NCBI RefSeq assembly: GCF_002197665.1
Contig: NZ_NBBJ01000001.1
Span: 558,001 to 622,000, forward strand
Source of the DNA: Sphingomonas mucosissima
GTDB lineage: Bacteria; Pseudomonadota; Alphaproteobacteria; Sphingomonadales; Sphingomonadaceae
Reading direction: 5' to 3'
DNA length: 64,000 nt
Shown: positions 49,674 to 57,255 of the stretch, piece after piece
Layout: the number at the start of each line of letters is the position of its first letter
Numbering within the stretch: position 1 is the first letter of the stretch
The notes under the pieces: generated by a model
Databases searched by the model: none
Told to the model about the DNA's origin: nothing
Seen by the model: only the letters and a program-made list of their open reading frames with translations
Translations under genes and position numbers: made by a program

Positions 49674-49984
49674 TGTGGGTCGAACTCCGTGCCGCGTCTA
49701 CCCCACGAGCTCAGGCGCGGGTAGCTTCTTAATCGGCGCGGGTACGACGATGGCGCTACGTCGCCAAAGACCACGGGAACGGTGGAGGGTATCTCCGCTG
49801 CACTGCCGCTTGCATTTGGCGGTCTAATTCTCGTTTCGCTCACGGCAAAGAGGAGAACCCTACCAACGTCAGGTTCATACCTGTGCTTTTCGCAGGATAC
49901 TCGCCTCGATCGTGACCGCGCGGGCCTGCGTCTCCCGAAGAACATGGATCAACGACAATCACCGGAAACCCGTTAGATCATCAC
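49674..49984. other. Gene-poor cargo spacer
   Basis: About 310 bp. It contains hairpin repeat D (49780-49800) and a weak frame at 49782-49976 without a ribosome site, which I do not accept as a gene. The duplicated leader begins just after it. Confidence 0.5.
49780..49800 (+). repeat. Cargo hairpin repeat, copy D
   Basis: CGGTGGAGGGTATCTCCGCT then G; same orientation and core as copies A, B and F. Confidence 0.6.
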
Positions 49985-50052
49985 GCATCGCTGGCCTCCC
50001 CACTGGCCCTCCAGCGACTGCGAGACTTGCGTGCTCCCGCCTAAACCGGAGC
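49985..50052 (+). repeat. Duplicated leader, copy 1 (before the Crp/Fnr gene)
   Basis: Shares GCATCGCTG, AGCGACTG-n-GAGA and CGTGCTCCCGCC in the same order and spacing with copy 2 at 50953-51019. Both copies end in a GGAG ribosome site, six bases before a GTG start. The two genes driven are unrelated, so the leader itself is what was duplicated. Confidence 0.7.
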
Positions 50053-50057
50053 ATCTT

Positions 50058-50846
50058 GTGTCCAGCGAACCCAGCCTAGTGCTTGAACCTATGGTTCGTA
50101 GGCTCTCGTACTGGTCCAAGTTGAACGCTGATGATCGCGGAGCCATCCTAGACCTCCCACACAGGGCAAAGCTCCTTGAGCGGCACGGCTACATCGTGCG
50201 GGAAGGAGAGAAGGTCTCACAGTCCTGCGTGCTGCTCTCGGGGTACGCGATCAGGCAAAAGATCGTCGCGGGAGGCGCACGACAAATCGTCGCGGTTCAC
50301 ATGAAGGGAGATCTCGTGGACCTTCAGAACTCCTTTCTGGGAACCGCGGATCACAGCGTGCAGGTCCTCACTGACAGTCAGATAGCCTATATCCCTGCCG
50401 AGGCTTTGAAAAAGCTCGCCTTCGATCGCCCGACTGTCGGAATGGCGCTTTGGCTCGACACTCTTGTCGACGCCTCGGTCTTCCGCGAGTGGATCGCCAA
50501 TGTCGGTAGACGAGACGCGCACACACGCATCGCGCACCTCCTTTGCGAGTTTGCCCTCCGGCTCAAAGTCGCCGGGCTGGGTGAGGCGACGGAATATGAA
50601 CTGCCGATGACACAGGAGCAGATTGCCGACTGCACAGGCCTGACTCCGGTTCATGTGAATCGGACCTTGAAGGCGCTGGAGGTCGAAAAGCTGATCGAGA
50701 GGCGGAGCGGCCGCAGCGTTACAATCGGCGATTGGAGGAAACTGGCCGCTGCTGGGGATTTCGACAGCACCTACCTTCACCTGCACGAGAACGAGGGGGC
50801 GCTCACCGTGCGTACACCAGGCGTGCGTCGCCCCGGAAGGGCGTGA
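50058..50846 (+). CDS. Crp/Fnr-family transcriptional regulator
   Basis: 262 residues from GTG 50058. A cyclic-nucleotide-type sensor fold (HGYIVREGEKVSQSCVLLSG, ARQIVAVHMKGDLVDLQ), a long dimer helix, and a C-terminal winged HTH (MTQEQIADCTGLTPVHVNRT). No Cys cluster for an Fe-S sensor, so not FNR itself. The frame is open to GTG 50031, but that codon is inside the duplicated leader; comparison with the second copy places the start at 50058 (GGAG-N6-GTG). This branch is abundant in sphingomonads. Confidence 0.85.
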   Translation: MSSEPSLVLEPMVRRLSYWSKLNADDRGAILDLPHRAKLLERHGYIVREGEKVSQSCVLLSGYAIRQKIVAGGARQIVAVHMKGDLVDLQNSFLGTADHSVQVLTDSQIAYIPAEALKKLAFDRPTVGMALWLDTLVDASVFREWIANVGRRDAHTRIAHLLCEFALRLKVAGLGEATEYELPMTQEQIADCTGLTPVHVNRTLKALEVEKLIERRSGRSVTIGDWRKLAAAGDFDSTYLHLHENEGALTVRTPGVRRPGRA

Positions 50847-50851
50847 GGCGA

Positions 50852-50868
50852 CGGCGAGTGTCTCCACC
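50852..50868 (+). repeat. Cargo hairpin repeat, degenerate copy E
   Basis: CGGCGAGTGTCTCCACC, a weaker match (GGAG arm reduced to CGAG). It starts 5 bp after the Crp/Fnr stop. Confidence 0.3.
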
Positions 50869-50952
50869 CGCGATAGCTCTTGATGTCATGAAAGGGCGAG
50901 CGCTGGCTAACTTACGTTGGCCGTGAGCGGCGCAGGTTGTGCTAGAGATCCG

Positions 50953-51019
50953 GCATCGCTGACCAGTTTCGGGCGTTAGCGACTGAGAGATCTTTCGTGC
51001 TCCCGCCCAGAAGCTGGAG
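50953..51019 (+). repeat. Duplicated leader, copy 2 (before the DUF6894 gene)
   Basis: Counterpart of 49985-50052, with the core AGCGACTGAGAGA and CGTGCTCCCGCC, ending GGAG six bases before GTG 51026. Confidence 0.7.
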
Positions 51020-51025
51020 TTTGAT

Positions 51026-51271
51026 GTGGGTAGATACTTCTTCCATTTGCGCGACCACACTGACGAGATGCTTGATCCGGATGGAGTCGAGCTATCCGGT
51101 ATTGTGGAAGCATGCAGTGTCGCACTCGAGGCAGCGAGAGACACGCTGAGCCATGACATGAAAAATGGAGTGCTGGATCTCCGTTATCGGATCGACGTGG
51201 AGCATGCAGTCGCGGGCCTGGTGCACTCTCTGCCCTTCAAGCAGGCCTTCTCAGTGATCGAGTTGGACTAG
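51026..51271 (+). CDS. DUF6894 family protein
   Basis: 81 residues: MGRYFFHLRDHTDEMLDPDG, then ELSGIVEACSVALEAARDTL and a beta-rich end (LDLRYRIDVEHAVAGLV). The YFFH-x-RD-x(n)-D-x-xG start is the mark of this small alphaproteobacterial family, whose function is not known to me. GTG start with GGAG six bases upstream, in the duplicated leader. Confidence 0.82.
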   Translation: MGRYFFHLRDHTDEMLDPDGVELSGIVEACSVALEAARDTLSHDMKNGVLDLRYRIDVEHAVAGLVHSLPFKQAFSVIELD

Positions 51272-51339
51272 CTTTCTAGGGTATTAGCCTAGCAGAACCG
51301 GGTATCGGCGCCTCCGTGATGCGCAGAATTGCTTGATCG

Positions 51340-51360
51340 CGGCGGAGGGGTTCTCCGCCA
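51340..51360 (+). repeat. Cargo hairpin repeat, copy F
   Basis: CGGCGGAGGGGTTCTCCGCC then A; 7-bp perfect arms. It lies about 30 bp before the next gene's ribosome site. Confidence 0.6.
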
Positions 51361-51390
51361 TTCTGTATCTTCTGCCTTGGAGGCCAAGCC

Positions 51391-51690
51391 TTGGTTCCCT
51401 TCTTGATCTTCGCCCTGACGGCGCTGCCCGCTGTCGGCGCGTACTTAACCGGCGAGCCGTGGCGCACGATCTTTGTCCTCATTACGGTACTGGGGGCTTC
51501 AGTGAGTTGGTGGTGGAGCCGCCGACAGGATGGCGAGAACCGCGAGCTGGTCGCTAAGGTTGAGGAGTTAAAAGCGCGGACCAAGGTTGAGGACGCTTCG
51601 GCCCCGGGTATTCTGGGGCAGGGTGAACTAGCCACGTGGAGCTACGCTCAACTGGTCAGCCGCTTACGGCTGGATCGCTTCATCCGGTAA
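51391..51690 (+). CDS. Small membrane/coiled-coil cargo protein
   Basis: 99 residues from TTG 51391 (CTTGGAGG upstream). Two close hydrophobic segments (PFLIFALTALPAVGAYL, IFVLITVLGASVSWWW) then a charged coil (ENRELVAKVEELKART). No family recognised. Last gene of the cargo block. Confidence 0.55.
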   Translation: MVPFLIFALTALPAVGAYLTGEPWRTIFVLITVLGASVSWWWSRRQDGENRELVAKVEELKARTKVEDASAPGILGQGELATWSYAQLVSRLRLDRFIR

Positions 51691-51729
51691 GTCTGGCGTT
51701 CTCTTTCTGTTCCGTTCTATGCGGCGCAG

Positions 51730-52245
51730 ATGGTCGGCCCGCCGAAAAGACTCGAGGATCTGAGCAAGGTCGAAGGTGCGGTGCGCTTCACCTGCCGAGC
51801 GTGCACGGCTGTCCGAACAATCGGCCTGGATGAGGTGATCCGCGCGCGATTGATCGCCAAGCTATCGACGGATTGGGAGGCTGTACGGCACGGATCGACA
51901 TGCCCGGTTTGTGAAAGCCGGAACGTCCGGGTCGATGGTGTGCCGTTCGGCGAACGCAACCCGGAGGTGAGGGCGCGGCGGGCTGAAGCGCGGCGGCTAC
52001 ATCTTGCCTTGCAGGTGCTTCGCGATGCCGCGCCGCGCGGAGCCTATATGCCCGTGCCGGCGGTCCAGCTCGCTCTTCGTGTGCTTCACCCCTTCGTCGG
52101 CGATCAGGAGCTGCTCAGAACCTATTGGGATCAGGTCATGGGCGCGCAGAAGGATAGTCCATGTGGCGGCGGACAGCTGGCGTTTCGCTGGCTCGTCACT
52201 CGCCTGATCGATCGCGGCTTCCCCGTCGCGGCCGAGTTCCAGTGA
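51730..52245 (+). CDS. Phage protein with zinc-ribbon N-terminus
   Basis: 171 residues. Cys pairs FTCRACTAVR and STCPVCESRN fit a zinc ribbon in the first 65 residues, followed by a helical domain (AEARRLHLALQVLRDAAPRG, LVTRLIDRGFPVAAEF). GC content returns to that of the phage core here. Function unknown; it begins the rightward late/middle transcript. Confidence 0.65.
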   Translation: MVGPPKRLEDLSKVEGAVRFTCRACTAVRTIGLDEVIRARLIAKLSTDWEAVRHGSTCPVCESRNVRVDGVPFGERNPEVRARRAEARRLHLALQVLRDAAPRGAYMPVPAVQLALRVLHPFVGDQELLRTYWDQVMGAQKDSPCGGGQLAFRWLVTRLIDRGFPVAAEFQ

Positions 52246-52314
52246 CGGCAAGATGGTTCACTGGCACGATGAACGGTTTCCCCCTATGTTCTTTCGCGGG
52301 GGCGAGGGGAAACG

Positions 52315-52686
52315 ATGGGCGTGGATTTTCAGCCGCCGGCGGCATTGCTTCGACGCGACCAAGTGCTTGCCTTCATCATCGAGCGGATCGCGCGTTTTGG
52401 TGTCAGTCCGACCTATGAAGAAATCAGCGCCGAGCTTGCGGTTAGCCCGTCCCGCTCAAAGGAGCTTGTCGCGCAGCTGATCGAGCGCGGGATCGTCGAG
52501 AAGACGCCCGGCGGACAACGCAGCCTACGGGTTCGAGATGTCGCAGGGTCACGCAACGCGCTTGAGGCGGTGATGCGCAAGCTGGGCTGGATCACAGCCG
52601 AGCCGATGGGCGGCCTGCAGCAGCCCTTCCCGAACGGGCAGCTACCGATGGTCCCGCCGTTCGAGCATTTGCCGGACGTCGACTAG
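52315..52686 (+). CDS. LexA-type winged-helix DNA-binding phage protein
   Basis: 123 residues. RRDQVLAFIIERIARFGVSP, then TYEEISAELAVSPSRSKELV and IERGIVEKTPGGQRSLRV match the LexA N-terminal winged helix; the protease domain is absent. A truncated LexA-like regulator could control phage genes or compete at SOS boxes. ATG 52315. Confidence 0.78.
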   Translation: MGVDFQPPAALLRRDQVLAFIIERIARFGVSPTYEEISAELAVSPSRSKELVAQLIERGIVEKTPGGQRSLRVRDVAGSRNALEAVMRKLGWITAEPMGGLQQPFPNGQLPMVPPFEHLPDVD

Positions 52687-52699
52687 CCGAGGCGCCCTC

Positions 52700-53335
52700 A
52701 TGACCATCACGACCGACCGGGAGCGCCAGCGCTTCAATCATCTGGTGCTAGGCCTGCCAAGGCCAAAGCCGGCGCGGACGCGCAAGACGCGGCGAAGCTC
52801 ACCGGCGATCGTCGAGCTTCAGCCCGGAATTGAGGAGCGCGTCCAGCTGCGCGAGCGCTGGTCGCACAAGGCGCAGGGCACACCCGAGACACACGACCAC
52901 GCCGATCGCGCGCGCCAGCGGCCGGGATCGCTCGCCCGCTTGTATGCGACCGGCGCGATCGACGCCGACCAGCTCGCGGCCGCGGACGAGATCGCGGCAG
53001 CATATCGGTCTATCACTGCCGGCGTCACCATCAAGACCGCGAGCCTTGAGGCGCGCATTGATGGCGGCGCGCATGGCCGCGCAGAGCACCATGCGCTCGG
53101 CGCCGTTTTTGCCGACTTCGCCTACGATTGGTGGCGCTCGGCGGTGGGCAGCTCGGCCGAGGCACTGCTCGCGATCATCGTCCACGATGTCGGGCTGACG
53201 ATCGTCGCTCGGCGCTACGGCCTCAGCATGCACCGCGCGCGTCGCATGCTCACCCAAGCGCTCGATCTGTGGTGGACCGGCCGCGGCACCACGAAGCGGG
53301 CCGCTCGCGCCGCGATCGCGCCCGATCACCCCTGA
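52700..53335 (+). CDS. Phage protein with C-terminal HTH-like region
   Basis: 211 residues. Basic N-terminus (PKPARTRKTRRSS), a helical middle (LARLYATGAIDADQLAAADE) and an end IIVHDVGLTIVARRYGLSMH then RARRMLTQALDLWW, which resembles a sigma-like HTH of late-gene regulators. No firm family assignment. ATG 52700, 13 bp after the LexA-like gene. Confidence 0.6.
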   Translation: MTITTDRERQRFNHLVLGLPRPKPARTRKTRRSSPAIVELQPGIEERVQLRERWSHKAQGTPETHDHADRARQRPGSLARLYATGAIDADQLAAADEIAAAYRSITAGVTIKTASLEARIDGGAHGRAEHHALGAVFADFAYDWWRSAVGSSAEALLAIIVHDVGLTIVARRYGLSMHRARRMLTQALDLWWTGRGTTKRAARAAIAPDHP

Positions 53336-53416
53336 CCGTTTGGGAGGTGCCCGAACAAGCGGGGCGCGAAATCGACACGCAGACGGCAAAAACGACCCCG
53401 CCACAGCTGCGTTCGG

Positions 53417-53440
53417 AGCCCGCCATCGAGCGGGCTTTCG
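53417..53440 (+). terminator. Hairpin terminator candidate
   Basis: AGCCCGC, loop CATCGA, GCGGGCT, then TTCG and CATTTT. It lies between the HTH protein and the next small gene. Confidence 0.5.
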
Positions 53441-53458
53441 CATTTTGGAGCCTTCCAG

Positions 53459-53680
53459 ATGCCCCAGCCCAAGTCCCTCTACGACGACCTCGTCAGCGTC
53501 AGCGGCGATCTAGACGTGTTGATTGCGGACATGAGCAACGGCCGGCCGTCCCAGACAAGACACGACGGCCACGTCGACCAGGTGGAAGAGCTCGCCGCGC
53601 GCTTGCGCAAGGCCGCACGTGGCCCTGGCCGATCAGTCAACCCGCCGCTCGCCAAGGTTGGCACCGGCTACATCTGGTGA
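53459..53680 (+). CDS. Small phage protein
   Basis: 73 residues: MPQPKSLYDDLVSVSGDLDV, then a helical segment (DQVEELAARLRKAARGPG) and a short tail. GGAG stands 8 bases before ATG 53459. No family recognised. Confidence 0.5.
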   Translation: MPQPKSLYDDLVSVSGDLDVLIADMSNGRPSQTRHDGHVDQVEELAARLRKAARGPGRSVNPPLAKVGTGYIW

Positions 53681-53684
53681 TCCG

Positions 53685-53849
53685 ATGATCAACGCGGCCA
53701 AGGCGCTTGCCGACCTCCACGCCATGCCGGGCGAGATCGTGGCCGTTCCGAAGGCGCAGTTCGCGGAGCTGCTACGCGAACTGGCGCTCCGCCAACCCGA
53801 CCCGCATAGCCTGACGCTGTTCCGCGTCGTGGGCGGCACCGCCGCATGA
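53685..53849 (+). CDS. Small phage protein upstream of DUF3164
   Basis: 54 residues from ATG 53685: MINAAKALADLHAMPGEIVA, then KAQFAELLRELALRQPDPHS. The stop overlaps the next start by ATGA, which supports it as a coupled small gene. Function unknown. Confidence 0.5.
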   Translation: MINAAKALADLHAMPGEIVAVPKAQFAELLRELALRQPDPHSLTLFRVVGGTAA

Positions 53850-54484
53850 CTGACGCCTCGCACCCCGCGGCCGTCGAGGTCGGCGACGCGCTGTATCTGC
53901 GCGATGCCAAGGGCAGCCTGGTCCCAATCACGGCCGTAAAGCCGGTGGATCTGCTGATGGACGAGACGGTACGCGCGATCATCAGCCGTGCGATTGACGC
54001 CTCCGCCTTGGTCAGTGCGTTCAAGCACGAGACCTTTGCCAGCATCGCCGCGCTGCAAGCGCTGATCGCGCAGAACTATGGCGCCACGCTGGGCGGCAAG
54101 AAGGGCAACATCACGCTGACGTCGTTCGACGGCTGCCAGAAGGTCCAGCTTCAGGTGGCCGACCTAGTCGAATTCGGCCCCGAATTGCAGGCGGCGAAGC
54201 TGCTGATCGACGAGTGCCTCGCGCAGTGGGCGGCCGACAGCGGCGTCGAGATCCGCGCGCTAGTCAACCGCGTCTTCCAGGTGGACAAGGAAGGCCAGAT
54301 CAACCGCGCCGAGCTGTTCATGCTGATGCGGGTCGAGATCACGGATGAGCGCTGGCAGCGCGCCATGACGGCGATCCGCGAAAGCATCCGCGTCATCGGC
54401 TCGCGCGAATACGTCCGCTTCTATGCGCGGCCGAAGGCGGACGCGCCGTGGCAGGCGATCACCGTCGACCTCGCGGCCGCATAG
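53846..54484 (+). CDS. DUF3164 family phage protein
   Basis: 212 residues. The central pattern FDGCQKVQLQVADLVEFGPE, LQAAKLLIDECLAQWA and NRVFQVDKEGQINRAELFML matches DUF3164, seen mostly in Mu-like phages near the transposition genes. Its presence in an HK97-type phage points to module exchange. Function not established. Confidence 0.82.
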   Translation: MTDASHPAAVEVGDALYLRDAKGSLVPITAVKPVDLLMDETVRAIISRAIDASALVSAFKHETFASIAALQALIAQNYGATLGGKKGNITLTSFDGCQKVQLQVADLVEFGPELQAAKLLIDECLAQWAADSGVEIRALVNRVFQVDKEGQINRAELFMLMRVEITDERWQRAMTAIRESIRVIGSREYVRFYARPKADAPWQAITVDLAAA

Positions 54485-54494
54485 GCGCAGCGCA

Positions 54495-54857
54495 TTGGGG
54501 AAGCTGAAGGCGATCGGCAGCCGCCTGGGTTCGCTCAAGCCGGCGTTGGGCATGCTGCAGCCGATCGAGCGTACCGAGACGCAGGAGCGGTCGCTCTTCG
54601 CGCCGTGGCGCAAGCTCTACAACACGGTGGAGTGGCGGGCGGTGCGCCTGCGCGTGTTCGCTCGGGATCTCTACACGTGCCAGCGGCCGGGCTGCGGCTT
54701 CACCAGCGCCAACACGTCGCGCCTGATCGCCGACCACCGCGAGCCGCACCACGGCGACGAGCAGCTGTTCTGGGATGAGGGCAACATCCAGACGCTCTGC
54801 AAGCCATGCCACGATCGATGGAAGCAGCGGGCCGAGCGCGCCGGGATGAGGAGCTGA
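54495..54857 (+). CDS. Phage HNH endonuclease
   Basis: 120 residues. HNH motif with CQRPGCGFTS, LIADHREPHHGD and GNIQTLCKPCHDRWK (two zinc Cys pairs, catalytic His and Asn). HNH genes next to terminase help genome packaging in HK97-type phages. TTG 54495 gives a start 10 bp after the DUF3164 stop; an in-frame ATG (MLQPIERTET) 57 bases later at 54552 is an alternative. Confidence 0.88.
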   Translation: MGKLKAIGSRLGSLKPALGMLQPIERTETQERSLFAPWRKLYNTVEWRAVRLRVFARDLYTCQRPGCGFTSANTSRLIADHREPHHGDEQLFWDEGNIQTLCKPCHDRWKQRAERAGMRS

Positions 54858-54984
54858 CCGGGCAGGGGGGGGTGGGTCGATTCCTGACCGGTGCCGACCC
54901 CCTGTACCGGTCTCGCTGCCATTGAGAGAATTTTTCCTGTCGGGTGGTTTCGGGTGCGCACTTTGAGTGCCGTGGAGGTGCTTG

Positions 54985-55551
54985 TTGGCGACCCGCAAAA
55001 CACCTTCCGAATGGGAAAGCATCCGGCTCGAATACTTAGCCGGCGACGATTCAATTCGCGAAATTGCTGATCGCTATGCAATTTCCGAGGCGGCTATTCG
55101 CAAGAAAGCGAAGGCCGAAGGGTGGAAGCGGCCGGTTCGCACCCGCGAACCAGTGCGCACTTTGCTGCCGGTGCCGCGGACAATCGCGCACGAGCGTCCA
55201 GCGCCATCCGAACCGGCGACATCGGCGCAGATCGCCGAGCACGGCCGTCAGTTGGTCGCGCGCATGTTCGACGAGCTCGACGCGGTGACCAGTTTCCAAG
55301 GCGAGCTCGAGACGTCTATCGAGATCCTCACCGGCGCCGACGAAAACGGCCAGCGCTACGACGCGATGATGAAGGCGGTGTCGCTGCCAGCGCGATCGCA
55401 GATCGTGAAGAACCTCGCTGCGACGCTGAAGACCATCAATGAGGCGGCCGCGCCGCAGCAGGGCAAGAAGGCTGCGGCGCAGGAGCGCGCCAACGCGGTA
55501 GGCAAGAAGTTCGGCTCGATCGGCGCGCCGACCGCGAAGACGATCAACTGA
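54985..55551 (+). CDS. Terminase small subunit
   Basis: 188 residues. DNA-binding N-terminus (TPSEWESIRLEYLAGDDSIR, then EIADRYAISEAAIRKKAKAE, an HTH) and a helical C-terminal part (AEHGRQLVARMFDELDAV). It recognises the packaging site for TerL. TTG 54985 follows GGAGG; the first frame codon is GTG 54967. One base separates it from terL. Confidence 0.85.
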   Translation: MATRKTPSEWESIRLEYLAGDDSIREIADRYAISEAAIRKKAKAEGWKRPVRTREPVRTLLPVPRTIAHERPAPSEPATSAQIAEHGRQLVARMFDELDAVTSFQGELETSIEILTGADENGQRYDAMMKAVSLPARSQIVKNLAATLKTINEAAAPQQGKKAAAQERANAVGKKFGSIGAPTAKTIN

Positions 55552-55552
55552 C

Positions 55553-57253
55553 GTGCCGACCTGGTCGACGTCCTGCCCGGATTGGAAGGAGCGGATCCGC
55601 AGCCGGCGCACGCTGATCCGGTTCGACCCGCTGTTCCCGGCGTCGGCCGAAGCAAAGATGGCGGTGTTCAAGGCGCTGCGTATCGCCGACCTCGGCATCA
55701 ACCCGGCGACTGACGAAACCTGGACGATCGGCGAATCGGCCGACGCCTGGCTGCTCGACTTCGCGGCCGCGTTCTTTGGTGCCTACAATGCCGAGACCGG
55801 CGAGCAGCTGATCCGCGAGGGGATGCTGCTCGTATCCAAGAAGAACACGAAGTCGACGATCGCGGCCGGCATCATGCTGACCGAGCTGATCACCGGTTGG
55901 CGACCGTCCGACGAGCTGCTTATCCTTGCCCCGACGATCGAGGTGGCAGGCAATAGCTTCAAGCCGGCCTGCGACATGATCCGGGCGGACGAGGAGCTGT
56001 CGGATCTGCTCCACATCCAGGAGCATATCCGGCTCATCACCAACCGCGACACCAAGGCGACGCTGAAGGTGGTGGCCGCCGACGCGGCGACGGTGTCCGG
56101 CAAGAAGGCCAGCCGGGTGCTCGTCGACGAGCTGTGGCTCTTCGGTAAACGGCCGAACGCCGACGCCATGTTCCGCGAGGCGACCGGCGGCCAAGTGTCG
56201 CGTCCGGAAGGCTATACGCTCTACCTGACGACACAGTCGGACGAGCCGCCCGCCGGCGTGTTTAAGGAGAAGCTGGCCTACGCGCGCGACATTCGCGACG
56301 GGAAGGCCACCAACAACGAATTCCTGCCGGTCCTCTATGAGTTTCCGGAGGAGATGCTTGCGGCTGACGAGCACCTCGATCCCGCCAACTTCTACATCAC
56401 CAACCCAAACCTCGGCCGCTCGGTCAGCCAGAAATGGCTTGAGGCGCAGTTCAGCCAGATCACCAATGCCGAGGACGGCACCAAGCAGGTGTTCTTCGCC
56501 AAGCACCTCAACGTCGAGATCGGTGTCGGCCTGCGACACGATGCGTGGGTCGGCGCCACCTATTGGGCCCAGGCCAAGGCGGCAGTCGAGCTTTGGGACG
56601 GTTCGCTCGAGCAGTTCCTGCAGCTGGTCGAGGTTGCCGTCTCCGGCATCGATGGCGGCGGCCTCGACGATCTGTTCGGCCTGGCGCTGCTCGGCCGCCT
56701 GCGCGCGGATCCGCGCACTTGGCTCATGTGGAATCGCGCCTGGGCGCACGTCGACGTTTTCGAGCGTCGGAAGGACATTGTCAGCCGTCTGCGCGACTTC
56801 ATGGCTGAGGGCACACTGATCCGGTGCGAGGATCCGACGCAGGATCTCGTTGAGGTCGCGGATCTGCTGGAGCAGGTGAAGGACGCCGGCTTGTTTCCGG
56901 ACGAGGCCGCGATCGGGCTGGATCCGCAAGGCGTCGCCGCCCTGGTCGACGAACTATCGGGCCGCGGCTTCACCGCCGAGCAGATGGTCGCAGTGCCGCA
57001 GGGGTTCCGCCTGACCGGCGCGATCAAGGGTTCGGAGCGCAAGCTGAAGGACGGCACACTGATCCACGCGGGTCAGAAGCTGATGAACTGGTGTGTCGGC
57101 AACGCGAAGGTTGAGCCGCGCGGCAGCGCGATCCTCATCACCAAGCAGGTGTCGGGCACGGCGAAGATCGATCCGCTGCTGGCGGGCTTCAACGCCGTCG
57201 TGCTGATGACCCGCAACCCGCGGACGAACACCTTTGAATACACGGGGATCTGA
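55553..57253 (+). CDS. terL: Terminase large subunit
   Basis: 566 residues. The packaging ATPase has an atypical Walker A SKKNTKST (95-102) after LLVSKKN, and Walker B RVLVDELW with D192/E193. The C-terminal RNase H-like nuclease has GIDGGGLDDLFG and the acidic residues of DPLLAGFNAVVLM. This is the HK97 TerL type. GTG start at 55553. Upstream TerS and HNH, downstream portal, as expected. Confidence 0.92.
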   Translation: MPTWSTSCPDWKERIRSRRTLIRFDPLFPASAEAKMAVFKALRIADLGINPATDETWTIGESADAWLLDFAAAFFGAYNAETGEQLIREGMLLVSKKNTKSTIAAGIMLTELITGWRPSDELLILAPTIEVAGNSFKPACDMIRADEELSDLLHIQEHIRLITNRDTKATLKVVAADAATVSGKKASRVLVDELWLFGKRPNADAMFREATGGQVSRPEGYTLYLTTQSDEPPAGVFKEKLAYARDIRDGKATNNEFLPVLYEFPEEMLAADEHLDPANFYITNPNLGRSVSQKWLEAQFSQITNAEDGTKQVFFAKHLNVEIGVGLRHDAWVGATYWAQAKAAVELWDGSLEQFLQLVEVAVSGIDGGGLDDLFGLALLGRLRADPRTWLMWNRAWAHVDVFERRKDIVSRLRDFMAEGTLIRCEDPTQDLVEVADLLEQVKDAGLFPDEAAIGLDPQGVAALVDELSGRGFTAEQMVAVPQGFRLTGAIKGSERKLKDGTLIHAGQKLMNWCVGNAKVEPRGSAILITKQVSGTAKIDPLLAGFNAVVLMTRNPRTNTFEYTGI

Positions 57254-57255
57254 GC

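Noticed and set aside
49782..49976. Forward 64-codon frame in the cargo spacer
   Set aside because: It starts inside hairpin repeat D, has no ribosome site and no recognisable features.
50031..50057. GTG 50031 as start of the Crp/Fnr protein
   Set aside because: This codon is inside the duplicated leader; the matching leader before the DUF6894 gene is non-coding there and places the start after GGAG-N6.
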